From positions 1 through 46,167 of the forward strand of contig CADCTD010000142.1 in assembly GCA_902805545.1 (NCBI GenBank): DNA of 46,167 nucleotides, given 5' to 3'. The position numbers and the translations under genes are program-made. The stretch comes from an uncultured Craurococcus sp. GTDB lineage: Bacteria > Pseudomonadota > Alphaproteobacteria > Acetobacterales > Acetobacteraceae. Shown piece by piece: positions 24,589 to 32,412 of the stretch. Position 1 is the stretch's first letter, and the number at the start of each line of letters is the position of its first letter. The notes under the pieces are model-generated. The model made no database searches. It was given only the letters and a program-made list of their open reading frames with translations, and was not told the DNA's origin.

Positions 24589-25211
24589 TGGACGGGCTCT
24601 CGCCCCGGGCCGCCGCGACGCGGCAGCGCATCCTCGATGCGGCGCTGGCCGAATTCGCCGAGAAGGGGCTGGCGGGGGCGCGCGTCGATGAGATCGCGCT
24701 GCGGGCGGGCGCGAACAAGCGGATGCTCTACGCCTATTTCGGCAGCAAGGAGGAGCTCTGGCTCGTCGTGCTGGAGGGCGCCTATGCCGCCAAGCGGGCC
24801 GAGGAGCGGGGCTTGCGGGTCGAGGCGCTGCCGCCGGCGGAGGCGATGCGGCGGCTCGTCGAGTTCAACCTGCGCTATACGGCGGCGCACCCGGAATTCG
24901 TGGCGCTGCTGAACCAGGAGAATATCCATCGCGCGGCCTATCTGCGGAAGTCCGAGGGGGTGCCGGCGCTCTACTCGCCGCTGCTTGGGCAGATCGGCGC
25001 TGTGCTGGCGCGGGGGGCGGAGGCGGGCGTGTTCCGGCGTGATGTCGACCCGGTGCAGCTCTACATCACCATCGTCGGGCTCGGGCACTTCTTCGTCGCC
25101 AACCGGCACACGCTCTCGACCGTGCTGGGGGCCGAACTGGGCGGCGAGGCGGCGCTGGGGGCGCGGGAGCGGCATGCCGTCGAGGTGGTGCTGGGCTATT
25201 TGCGGCCTTGA
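24588..25211 (+). CDS. TetR/AcrR family transcriptional regulator
   Basis: A 207-aa regulator. Residues about 9-58 are the TetR helix-turn-helix (RQRILDAALAEFAEKGLAGA, then VDEIALRAGANKRMLYAYFGSKEEL). The rest is the ligand-binding domain, with FNLRYTAAHPEFVALLNQEN typical of the subgroup with a TetR_C_33-like (CECR/NicS-type) domain. It is coupled to the acyl-CoA dehydrogenase by TGATG. An 18-bp palindrome lies 11 nt after its stop, ahead of the oxidoreductase operon, and is a plausible binding site. The ligand may be a substrate of the downstream cassette. Confidence 0.9.
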   Translation: MDGLSPRAAATRQRILDAALAEFAEKGLAGARVDEIALRAGANKRMLYAYFGSKEELWLVVLEGAYAAKRAEERGLRVEALPPAEAMRRLVEFNLRYTAAHPEFVALLNQENIHRAAYLRKSEGVPALYSPLLGQIGAVLARGAEAGVFRRDVDPVQLYITIVGLGHFFVANRHTLSTVLGAELGGEAALGARERHAVEVVLGYLRP

Positions 25212-25222
25212 CTCCGGGGTCG

Positions 25223-25240
25223 AGTAACTGGATGGTTACT
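25223..25240. promoter_or_regulatory. Palindromic operator-like site upstream of the 25262 operon
   Basis: AGTAAC (25223-25228), a 6-bp spacer and GTTACT (25235-25240) make a perfect dyad of 18 bp. It sits 21 bp ahead of the ATG at 25262 and just after the tetR stop. Size and symmetry suit a TetR-family dimer. The AT-rich arms stand out from the GC-rich surroundings. Binding by the adjacent regulator is inferred. Confidence 0.6.
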
Positions 25241-25261
25241 TAAATCCAGGGAGAAGCGGCC

Positions 25262-26416
25262 ATGGCGGCGAGGCGCATCGGCATCATCATGAACGGCGTG
25301 ACCGGCCGGATGGGGACGAACCAGCACCTCATCCGCTCCATCGCCGCCATCCGGGCCGATGGCGGGGTGCGGCTGGCGAATGGCGACCGGGTGATGCCGG
25401 ACCCGGTGCTGGTCGGGCGCAACCGGGAGAAGCTGGAGGCGCTGGCGCGGGCGCATGGCGTGGAGCGGGTCTCGACCGATCTCGACGCCTGCCTGGCCGA
25501 TCCCGGGGACGAGCTGTTCTTCGATGCGGCGACGACGCAGCTGCGGGCCGGCCTGATCGAGCGGGCGATCGCGGCGGGCAAGAACATCTATGTCGAGAAG
25601 CCGACGGCCGACCGGCTGGAGGATGCGCTCAAGGTGGCGCGGCTGGCCAAGGCGGCAGGCATCAAGCACGGCGTGGTGCAGGACAAGCTGTTCCTGCCCG
25701 GGCTGCGCAAGCTGAAGATGGTGATCGACAGCGGCTTCCTCGGGCGCATCTGCTCGGTGAAGGGCGAGTTCGGCTACTGGGTCTTCGAGGGCGACCTGCA
25801 GCCGGCACAGCGGCCGAGCTGGAACTACAAGGCCGCCGAGGGCGGCGGCATCATCCTCGATATGCTCTGCCACTGGCGCTACGTGCTCGACAACCTCTTC
25901 GGCGAGGTGGAGGCGGTGAGCTGCCTCGGCGCCACCCATATCCCGGAGCGGATCGGCGAGGACGGCCGGACCTACAAGGCCGATGTGGACGATGCGGCCT
26001 ATGCGACCTTCCAACTGCGGGGCGGCATCGTCGCGCATATCAACTCAAGCTGGGTGACGCGGGTCAGGCGCGACGACCTCGCCACCTTCCAGGTCGACGG
26101 CACGCATGGCAGCGCCATCGCCGGCCTGCAGCAATGCTGGACGCAGAGCCGCGTCAACACGCCGAAGCCGGTCTGGAACCCCGACATCCCGCAGGCGATC
26201 GACTTCTTCGCCGGCTGGCAGGAGGTGCCGAGCACGCAGGACTATCCGAACGGCTTCCGCGTGCAGTGGGAGATGTTCCTGCGCTACCTGGCTGGCGAGG
26301 TGCAGAGCTTCCCCTGGGATCTCTTCGCCGGCGCCAAGGGCGTGCAGCTTGCCGAGGCGGGGTTGAGGAGCTGGCGGGAGCGCCGCTGGATCGACCTCCC
26401 GGCGCTGGAGGGCTGA
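25262..26416 (+). CDS. Gfo/Idh/MocA family oxidoreductase
   Basis: A 384-aa NAD(P)-dependent dehydrogenase. The Rossmann start is IGIIMNGVTGRMGTNQHLIR, a GxxGxxG-type loop rather than the plain GxGxxG. The family EKP motif is NIYVEKPTADRLEDALKVAR near residue 113. HGVVQDKLFLPGLRKLK and GGGIILDMLCHWRYVLDNLF hold the candidate catalytic Lys/Asp/His of the C-terminal domain. Such enzymes oxidise a hydroxyl of a sugar, inositol or sugar acid. AGGGAGAAG precedes the ATG. It is first in a four-gene operon with a DUF993 aldolase-like gene, an isomerase and a Bug receptor. Substrate unknown. Confidence 0.87.
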   Translation: MAARRIGIIMNGVTGRMGTNQHLIRSIAAIRADGGVRLANGDRVMPDPVLVGRNREKLEALARAHGVERVSTDLDACLADPGDELFFDAATTQLRAGLIERAIAAGKNIYVEKPTADRLEDALKVARLAKAAGIKHGVVQDKLFLPGLRKLKMVIDSGFLGRICSVKGEFGYWVFEGDLQPAQRPSWNYKAAEGGGIILDMLCHWRYVLDNLFGEVEAVSCLGATHIPERIGEDGRTYKADVDDAAYATFQLRGGIVAHINSSWVTRVRRDDLATFQVDGTHGSAIAGLQQCWTQSRVNTPKPVWNPDIPQAIDFFAGWQEVPSTQDYPNGFRVQWEMFLRYLAGEVQSFPWDLFAGAKGVQLAEAGLRSWRERRWIDLPALEG

Positions 26417-26419
26417 GCC

Positions 26420-27577
26420 GTGGCGAGCATCGACCTGCCGAAGGGCACGGGCATCGAGCGGTTCACGCTGAGCGAGCCGCGGGCGTTTCCGAAGGCGCAT
26501 CCGCCCTTTCCGCGCATCGCGCTGGCCGCGGCGCATGTCGTCGCCGATCCTCGCGCCGAACAGGACCCGTGGCTCGACATCAAGGTGGACTGGGAGCGGA
26601 CCATCGCCTTCCGGCGGCATCTCTGGTCGCTCGGTCTCGGCGTCGCCGAGGCGATGGACACGGCGCAGCGCGGCATGGGGCTCGACTGGGCGGGGGCGCA
26701 GGAGCTGGTGCGCCGCAGCCTGGAGGCGATGCGCGAGGTGCCGGGCGCGGTGATGGCGAGCGGGGCGGGGACGGACCACCTCGCGCCGGGGCCGGACGTC
26801 ACCGTCGACGACGTCATCCGCGCCTATGAGGAGCAGTGCGAGGCCATCGAGCGGATGGGCGGGCGCATCATCCTCATGGCCTCGCGGGCGCTGGCGAAGG
26901 CGGCACGTGGCCCGGCCGACTATGAACGGGTCTATGCGCGCATCCTCGGCCAGGTGCGGGAGCCGGTGATCATCCACTGGCTGGGCGAGATGTTCGACCC
27001 GGCGCTCGAGGGGTATTGGGGCGCGGGGGAGCACTACAAGGCGATGGAGACGGCGCTGGCCGTCATCGCCGCGCACGCGGCCAGGGTGGACGGGGTGAAG
27101 ATCAGCCTTCTCGACAAGGAGAAGGAGATCGCCATGCGGCGCCGGCTGCCGGCCGGCGTGCGGATGTATACGGGGGACGACTTCAACTATGCCGAGCTGA
27201 TCGCGGGGGATGCCGAGGGGCATTCGGATGCGCTGCTCGGCATCTTCGACCCGATCGCGCCGGCCGTCGGCGGGTCGCTGGCGGCGTTGCAGGCGGGCGA
27301 CCTGCAGGGCTTCCACGACATTCTCGCGCCGACGGTGCCGCTGAGCCGGCACATCTTCCGGGCGCCGACGCGCTTCTACAAGACCGGCGTGGTGTTCATG
27401 GCCTGGCTGAATGGGCACCAGGAGCATTTCACCATGCTCGGGGGGCAGCAATCGGCGCGGAGCATCGGGCATTTCGCGGAGCTGTTCCGGCTGGCGGATG
27501 CGGCGGGGCTGCTGCAGGACCCGGACCTGGCCGTCGCGCGGATGCGGGCGCTGCTCGCGGTGCATGGCGTCGGGTGA
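26420..27577 (+). CDS. DUF993 family aldolase-like protein (dihydrodipicolinate synthase-like barrel)
   Basis: A 385-aa protein with a GTG start at 26420, 3 nt after the oxidoreductase stop. The length and motifs fit the DUF993 family, annotated loosely as dihydrodipicolinate synthase-like: DPWLDIKVDWERTIAFRRHL, GLGVAEAMDTAQRGMGLDW, RIILMASRALAKAA, VIIHWLGEMFDPALEGYWG and VDGVKISLLDKEKE with a candidate Schiff-base Lys. C-terminal FYKTGVVFMAWLNGHQEHF is also characteristic. It is probably a carbon-carbon lyase acting after the dehydrogenase. No member with a proven reaction is known to me. Confidence 0.8.
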   Translation: MASIDLPKGTGIERFTLSEPRAFPKAHPPFPRIALAAAHVVADPRAEQDPWLDIKVDWERTIAFRRHLWSLGLGVAEAMDTAQRGMGLDWAGAQELVRRSLEAMREVPGAVMASGAGTDHLAPGPDVTVDDVIRAYEEQCEAIERMGGRIILMASRALAKAARGPADYERVYARILGQVREPVIIHWLGEMFDPALEGYWGAGEHYKAMETALAVIAAHAARVDGVKISLLDKEKEIAMRRRLPAGVRMYTGDDFNYAELIAGDAEGHSDALLGIFDPIAPAVGGSLAALQAGDLQGFHDILAPTVPLSRHIFRAPTRFYKTGVVFMAWLNGHQEHFTMLGGQQSARSIGHFAELFRLADAAGLLQDPDLAVARMRALLAVHGVG

Positions 27578-28386
27578 TGGAGGGGCTCTCGCTCAACACC
27601 GTCACCGTCCGGGACCGGTGGAGCCTCGCGCAATGCATCGAGGGCTGCGCGCGGCATGGCATCCCCGGCATTTCGCCCTGGCGGGACAAGCTGGCGGAGA
27701 TGGGTGTCGCCGCAGCTGCAAGGCGGATCCGGGAGGCGGGGCTCTTCGTCTCGGGGCTCTGCCGCGGGGGGATGTTCCCTGCGGCCGACGAGGCCGGGCG
27801 GCGCGCCGCCATCGAGGACAATCTGCGGGCGATCGAGGAGGCGGCGGCGATCGGGGCGCGCTGCCTGGTCGTCCTCGGCGGCGGGTTGCCGCCGGGGTCG
27901 AAGGACCTGCCGGCGGCGCGGGCGATGTTCCGCGATGGGCTCGCCGCGGTGCTGCCGGCGGCGCGCGCGGCGGGCGTCACCATCGCGCTCGAGCCGCTGC
28001 ATCCGATGACCTGCGCGGACCGCAGCGTGTTGAGCACGCTTGGGCAGGCGCTCGACCTCGTGGAGGAGTTCGGCGAGGGCGTCGGCATCGCGCTCGATGT
28101 CTACCATGTCTGGTGGGACCCGGAGCTGGAGCGGCAGATGCGCCGGGCGCAGGGGCGGATCGCCGCCTTCCATGTCTGCGACTGGCTGGTGCCGACCAGC
28201 GACCTCGTCTTCGACCGCGGCATGATGGGGGACGGGGTGATCGACATCCCCGCCATCCGGGCGATGGCGGAGGCCGCCGGCTACCGCGGCGCCACGGAGG
28301 TCGAGATCCTGTCGCGGCGCTGGTGGGCGGAGGAGCCGGACCAGGTGCTGGAGATCATGAAGGAGCGGCACGCAGCCGCCTGTTGA
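27577..28386 (+). CDS. Sugar phosphate isomerase/epimerase family TIM barrel
   Basis: A 269-aa AP-endonuclease-2-like barrel. LSLNTVTVRDRWSLAQCIEG starts it. The metal ligands are likely in VTIALEPLHP (Glu), GIALDVYHVWWDPELE (Asp, His), FHVCDW (His) and GATEVEILS (Glu). The ATG at 27577 overlaps the DUF993 stop by 1 nt (TGATG). Related enzymes are xylose isomerase-like, inosose dehydratase or tagatose/hydroxypyruvate isomerases. In this operon it should isomerise or dehydrate the product of the oxidoreductase. Confidence 0.85.
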   Translation: MEGLSLNTVTVRDRWSLAQCIEGCARHGIPGISPWRDKLAEMGVAAAARRIREAGLFVSGLCRGGMFPAADEAGRRAAIEDNLRAIEEAAAIGARCLVVLGGGLPPGSKDLPAARAMFRDGLAAVLPAARAAGVTIALEPLHPMTCADRSVLSTLGQALDLVEEFGEGVGIALDVYHVWWDPELERQMRRAQGRIAAFHVCDWLVPTSDLVFDRGMMGDGVIDIPAIRAMAEAAGYRGATEVEILSRRWWAEEPDQVLEIMKERHAAAC

Positions 28387-28406
28387 ATGGGGAAGGGAGG
28401 AACGGG

Positions 28407-29384
28407 ATGATGCTTCGTCGCAGCCTGCTCGGCGCGGCGCTGGCCGCGCCTGGACTGGCGCGGGCCCAGGGTCCTCAACACGCCTGGGCGCCGCAACGGC
28501 CGATCCGCTTCGTCGTGCCCTTCCCGGCCGGGGGCGGCACGGATGTCGCCGCTCGCATCCTCGCCGAGCGGCTGACGGAGAGTCTCGGCCAGCCCGTCAT
28601 CGTCGAGAACCGCACGGGGAGCGGCGGCAATATCGGCGTGGAGAATGTCGTCCGCAGCCCGCCGGACGGGCATGCGATCCTCATGGGGACGACGGGGACG
28701 CTGACCATCAACCCGCATCTCTACCCGGCGCTGGGCTTCGACCCGGGGCGGGACCTGGCACCGGTCTCGATGGCCTTCACCACGGATCATGTGCTGATCG
28801 TCCACCCGGCTGTCGCGGCGCGGACGGTGCAGGACTTCCTGGCGCTGGCGCGGGAGAGGCCGCGGGCGCTGTCCTACGGCTCGGCCGGGTCGGGGTCGTC
28901 GACGCATATGGTGACGGAGCTGTTCCGGCTCGCGGCGGGGGTGGAGGTGCTGCACGTCCCCTACCGCGGCAGCGCGCCGGCGCTGAACGACACGGTGGCG
29001 GGGACGGTGCAGTTCATGCTGGACCAGCTGCCCTCGGCCATCGGGCAGATCCAAGCGGGGCGGGTGCGGGCGCTGGCGGTGACTGGGCCGCGCCGTTCGG
29101 CGCTGCTGCCGGAGGTGCCGACCATGGCGGAGATCGGGCTGCCGGGCGCGGAGAGCACCTCCTGGGGCGCGGTGCTGGCGCCGGCGGGGACCCCGGCGCC
29201 GGTGGTCGCCAGGCTGCATGCCGCGCTGGGCGAGGCGATGGCGCAGGGAGCGGTGCGGGCGCGGATGGCGCAGGCGGGGGCGGACCCGGCCAGCTCCACC
29301 CCCGCGGAGCTGGCGGCGCTCATGCGGCGGGAGACGGAACGCTGGGGCCGCGTGGTGCGGGAGGCGGGGATCACCGTCGGATAG
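28407..29384 (+). CDS. Bug/TctC family tripartite tricarboxylate transporter substrate-binding protein
   Basis: A 325-aa periplasmic receptor with a signal peptide (MMLRRSLLGAALAAPGLARA). PIRFVVPFPAGGGTDVAARI, GQPVIVENRTGSGGNIG and GHAILMGTTGTLTINPHLYP are hallmark Bug motifs; PYRGSAPALNDTVAGTVQFM follows. A GGAAGGGAGG site lies 8 nt ahead of the ATG pair at 28407/28410. No TctA/TctB membrane genes are nearby, as is usual for the many orphan Bug proteins of these bacteria. It closes the operon and probably captures the substrate of the three enzymes. Confidence 0.9.
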   Translation: MMLRRSLLGAALAAPGLARAQGPQHAWAPQRPIRFVVPFPAGGGTDVAARILAERLTESLGQPVIVENRTGSGGNIGVENVVRSPPDGHAILMGTTGTLTINPHLYPALGFDPGRDLAPVSMAFTTDHVLIVHPAVAARTVQDFLALARERPRALSYGSAGSGSSTHMVTELFRLAAGVEVLHVPYRGSAPALNDTVAGTVQFMLDQLPSAIGQIQAGRVRALAVTGPRRSALLPEVPTMAEIGLPGAESTSWGAVLAPAGTPAPVVARLHAALGEAMAQGAVRARMAQAGADPASSTPAELAALMRRETERWGRVVREAGITVG

Positions 29385-29390
29385 AGCAAA

Positions 29391-29420
29391 CTCCGATCAG
29401 GCGGCGGCACCTGATCGGAG
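29391..29420. terminator. Perfect hairpin between convergent genes, likely terminator
   Basis: CTCCGATCAGG (29391-29401) and CCTGATCGGAG (29410-29420) form a perfect 11-bp stem with an 8-nt loop, 6 nt after the Bug gene stop. On the minus strand it is followed by TTTGCTC, on the plus strand by CAAATCGC, so only a weak T-run exists on one side. Position favours termination for the plus-strand operon. Confidence 0.5.
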
Positions 29421-29444
29421 CAAATCGCTCGGCCAAACAACAGG

Positions 29445-29488
29445 CTGGAGCGGGTTACGTGAGCCAGGTCGAGCGGAAGCCGCTCCAG
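29445..29488 (+). repeat. Dispersed palindromic intergenic repeat, copy 1
   Basis: CTGGAGCGG (29445-29453) and CCGCTCCAG (29480-29488) are perfect 9-bp arms around a centre holding GCCAGGTCGAGCGGAA. Bases 29451-29488 match the reverse complement of 45685-45722 at 34 of 38 positions. Both copies lie in noncoding gaps. This is a REP-like element by form. Confidence 0.65.
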
Positions 29489-29565
29489 GCCCTGATCCTC
29501 GGTCACCGGATCGCGGATCATCGGGCCCGCCCGTTGTCGTGCCGCGTGACCCAAGCCTCCGGCGG

Positions 29566-30807
29566 TCAGGCTCCAGCCATCCGCTCCAGCACCGGCAGGA
29601 GGTGCGGCTTCAGCGCCGGCCAGTTCTCGCTCATCGGGAAATGGCCGAGGCCGGGCATGATCGCCAGCGTCGCGCCGGGGATGGCGGCGGCGGTGGCGCG
29701 GCTGTCCTCCGGGCGGCAGGAATAGTCGTATTCGCCGGTCAGCAGGGCGACGGGGCAGCGGGCGGTGTCGATCCGCGCCAGCTTGGGGCGGAGGTCGCCT
29801 TCCTCGGCGTAGAAATGCAGGTCGCCGCGGAAGATGCCGGGGCCGCCCTGGGCGTAGTGCCAGAGCGTTTCCCATTTCGCCGCCTCGGGCGATGCGGGGC
29901 CAACCAGGCCGGAGACCATGGCGGCGCAGGCCTCGCCGCCATGGATATGCGGGTGGTGCAGCGCGCCGAGCTCGTAGTATCGCCCGGTGAAGGCGCTGCC
30001 CTGCAGCCCGATGACGCCGCCGAGGGCCTCCGGATGCTCGGCGGCCAGGTCGAGGACGATGCGGCCGCCGATGGAGCAGCCCATGACGATCGGCCGCTCG
30101 AGGCGAAGGGCGGCGGCGACGGTCATCACCAGGCCGGTATAGGCGGCGGTGGTGAGGCGGTATTCCTCCCGCTCCCAGCCGGAAGGCGGGCTCGATTTGC
30201 CATGCCGGGGCATGTCGAAGGCGATGCAGCGGAAGCGGCCGGTGATGTCCGGGTCGTTGAGCAGGTCGCGCCACTGCCGGCCGTCGCTGCCGGCCGTGTG
30301 GAGCAGCAGCAACGGCGGGCCGGAGCCGGCTTCCTCGACATAGAGCCGGTGCGGGCGGCCGGCGATGTCGAGGCGCAGGTAGCGGCCGGTGATGGGCTCG
30401 ACCGTGACGCTGCCGAGGGCGGGCGCCTCGGTCCGGACGGGAGTGGGGTGGCCGGCGAGGAGGGCGAGCAGGCCCTTGAACCAGAGCAGATGGGCGAAGA
30501 AGAGGTCGGTATCGCCCTCCACCGTGAGCGCGCCCTGGCGGCGAAGCGCCAGCAGGTCGTGCCAGCCGGGCTCCGGCCGCGGCGCGGCGAAGCGGGCATA
30601 GCCTTCGCCGGAGATGCGGAGCGCGAGGGTGGAGCGGGGCATCAGGAAGGGGCCGGCCCGGAGGGCGGCGAGGCGGCCGTCATGCAGGGAGAGCAGCCAG
30701 CTCGCCTCGCCGATGACGAGCAGCAACTCGGCGGTGAGGTGGCGGCCGTGGCGGGCGAGGGCGGGTTCGGCCAAGCGGGAGGCGAGGTCCTCGGGGAGCA
30801 TCGGCAT
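29566..30807 (-). CDS. SCP2-like domain fused to alpha/beta hydrolase
   Basis: A 413-aa protein in two parts. Residues 1 to about 115 resemble an SCP2 sterol-carrier-type domain (LLLVIGEASWLLSLHDGRLA, then GALTVEGDTDLFFAHLLWFK). From about 130 an alpha/beta hydrolase follows: PPLLLLHTAGSDGRQW oxyanion region, IAFDMPRHGKSSPP, the nucleophile elbow GCSIGG, LTGEYDYSCRPE with the acid and GLGHFPMSENW with the catalytic His. The fusion suggests a hydrolase that carries its own lipid or hydrophobic ligand module. It ends the minus-strand block hyuA-hyuB-hydrolase, 24 nt after hyuB. Substrate unknown. Confidence 0.83.
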   Translation of the reverse strand: MPMLPEDLASRLAEPALARHGRHLTAELLLVIGEASWLLSLHDGRLAALRAGPFLMPRSTLALRISGEGYARFAAPRPEPGWHDLLALRRQGALTVEGDTDLFFAHLLWFKGLLALLAGHPTPVRTEAPALGSVTVEPITGRYLRLDIAGRPHRLYVEEAGSGPPLLLLHTAGSDGRQWRDLLNDPDITGRFRCIAFDMPRHGKSSPPSGWEREEYRLTTAAYTGLVMTVAAALRLERPIVMGCSIGGRIVLDLAAEHPEALGGVIGLQGSAFTGRYYELGALHHPHIHGGEACAAMVSGLVGPASPEAAKWETLWHYAQGGPGIFRGDLHFYAEEGDLRPKLARIDTARCPVALLTGEYDYSCRPEDSRATAAAIPGATLAIMPGLGHFPMSENWPALKPHLLPVLERMAGA

Positions 30808-30831
30808 GGTGGCTTGCCTTCCGTTAGTCAG

Positions 30832-32412
30832 TCAGTCGGGCGGGCCGTAGCCGCCGCCGCCGCTGGTCTGGAGGATGACGCGTTCGCCCGCGCGGACGGG
30901 CAGGTTGGCCTTGCCGCGCAGCTCCTCCTCCGTGCCGTCGGGGCGGCGGAGCAGGCAGCGGAAGGGCGCGCCCGCCTCGCCGCCGGCAAGGCCCCAGGGC
31001 GGGATGACGCGGCGCTCGAACATCGTCGTCAACGACATCTCGGGGGAGAGGACATGGTATTCCCGCTCCGTCCCGGCGCCGCCCGGATGATGGCCGGCGC
31101 CGCCGGAGCCGGGGCGGAGCGCGTGGCGCTCGATGCGGATGGGGAATTCCGCCTCGATGATCTCGGCCGGCGTGTTGTTGGTGTTGGTGAGGTGGACGCG
31201 CGTCGCGGCCCGGCCGGGGCGGTCGTGCCGGGCGCCCTCGCCGCCGCCATGGGGCTCGTAGAGCGTCTTCCAGGCGCCGTCTCGCCCGGCGCCGCCGAAG
31301 ATCAGCAGGCCCGCGGTGGTGGAGCCGCCGGCTGAGAGGCGCTCCGGGATGATCTCGGCGAAGGCGCGGAAGATGGCGTCGACCAGGCGCTGCGAGGTTT
31401 CGTGGTTGCCGCCGACCAGCGGCTTCTCCCGCGGCGGGTCGAGCAGGGAGCCGGGCCGCGTCGCCACGCGGAGCGGGCGGTAGCAGCCGCCATTGGGCTG
31501 GATCTCGGGGCCGGCGATGGCCTTCATCGCGTAGTAGACGGCGGCTGCCGTCACATAGGGCGTGGTGTTGAGCGGCCCCGCCAGCGCGTCGTCGGTGGCG
31601 GAGAAGTCGAAGGCGGCCGTCTCGCCCTCGATCGTGATGCGGACGCGGATGCCGGCAGGGGCGCCGCCCGGCCCGTCATCGTCGAGGAAATCCTCGCCCT
31701 CGAAGACGCCCTGGGGGAGGGAGGCGATGGCGGCGCGCATGGCGGCCTCGGAGCGGTCGTGCAGGGCGGCCATGGCGGCCTCGATGGTCGCCGCCCCATG
31801 GGTGGCGCAGAGGTCGAGGAGGCGGCGCTCGGCCGTCGCGGTTGCCGCGAGCTGGGCGAGCATGTCGCCCTCGCGCTCGGCCGGGCCGCGGACGTTGCTG
31901 AGGAGGACGGCGATCTTCTCCTCGTCCGGGCCGTCCGCGGTGAAGAGGCGGAGCGGAGGCAGGCGCAGGCCCTCCTGCACGCTCTCGGTCGCGGAGGCGA
32001 GGTAGGAGCCCGGCCAGGCGCCGCCGATATCGGCCCAGTGGGCGAGGCTGACGGCGAAGCCGAGCAGGCGCCCCTCGGCGAAGACCGGGCGGATGGCCTT
32101 CACGTCGGGCAGGTGGTTGCCGCCCAGCTCAGGCAGGTTGGTGAACCAGACATCGCCGGCGCGCAGGCGTTCCGCCGGCACGCGCTGGAGGAAGGCGCCG
32201 ACGGTGAAGCTCATCACCCCGAGATGGACGGGGATGTCACGGCCCTGGGCGACGAGCTGGCCCTGCGCGTCGGTCAGGGCGGAGGAGAGGTCGCCGGCCT
32301 CGCGCAGCAGGGGCGAGCGCGCCGAGCGCATGACGACGAAGGACATCTCCTCGGCGATGCCGGTGAGGGCGTGGCGGAGGACTTCCAGGCGGAAGGGGTC
32401 GGGCGTGCTCAT
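30832..32412 (-). CDS. Hydantoinase B/oxoprolinase family protein
   Basis: A 526-aa subunit of the HyuB type. PFRLEVLRHALTGIAEEMSF starts it. VVMRSARSPLLREAGDLSSA, GDVWFTNLPELGGNHLPDV, NTTPYVTAAAVYYAMKAI, EKPLVGGNHETSQRLVDAIF and the C-terminal LQTSGGGGYGPP are family landmarks. With HyuA it forms an ATP-dependent amidohydrolase for cyclic imides, 5-oxoproline or N-methylhydantoin, or an acetone carboxylase-like enzyme. The start overlaps hyuA by ATGA. It is cytoplasmic. Neighbouring peptide-type ABC uptake genes could supply a cyclic amide or a dipeptide. Confidence 0.9.
   Translation of the reverse strand: MSTPDPFRLEVLRHALTGIAEEMSFVVMRSARSPLLREAGDLSSALTDAQGQLVAQGRDIPVHLGVMSFTVGAFLQRVPAERLRAGDVWFTNLPELGGNHLPDVKAIRPVFAEGRLLGFAVSLAHWADIGGAWPGSYLASATESVQEGLRLPPLRLFTADGPDEEKIAVLLSNVRGPAEREGDMLAQLAATATAERRLLDLCATHGAATIEAAMAALHDRSEAAMRAAIASLPQGVFEGEDFLDDDGPGGAPAGIRVRITIEGETAAFDFSATDDALAGPLNTTPYVTAAAVYYAMKAIAGPEIQPNGGCYRPLRVATRPGSLLDPPREKPLVGGNHETSQRLVDAIFRAFAEIIPERLSAGGSTTAGLLIFGGAGRDGAWKTLYEPHGGGEGARHDRPGRAATRVHLTNTNNTPAEIIEAEFPIRIERHALRPGSGGAGHHPGGAGTEREYHVLSPEMSLTTMFERRVIPPWGLAGGEAGAPFRCLLRRPDGTEEELRGKANLPVRAGERVILQTSGGGGYGPPD

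Larger units (their letters stand above)
29385..29565. other. Intergenic region holding a hairpin and a dispersed repeat
   Basis: A 181-bp gap between convergent genes. It contains the 11-bp-stem hairpin (29391-29420) and the dispersed palindromic repeat (29445-29488). After it comes a GATCC/GGATC-rich stretch (29491-29530) with weak symmetry. No ORF with coding character and no RNA gene is visible. Confidence 0.6.

Noticed and set aside
28407-29384. Complete tripartite tricarboxylate transporter
   Set aside because: Only the periplasmic receptor is present; no TctA or TctB membrane gene lies nearby.
29218-31335. Plus-strand open frame of 705 codons
   Set aside because: Antisense to the SCP2-hydrolase and hyuB genes, both of which carry catalytic motifs; an artefact of high GC.
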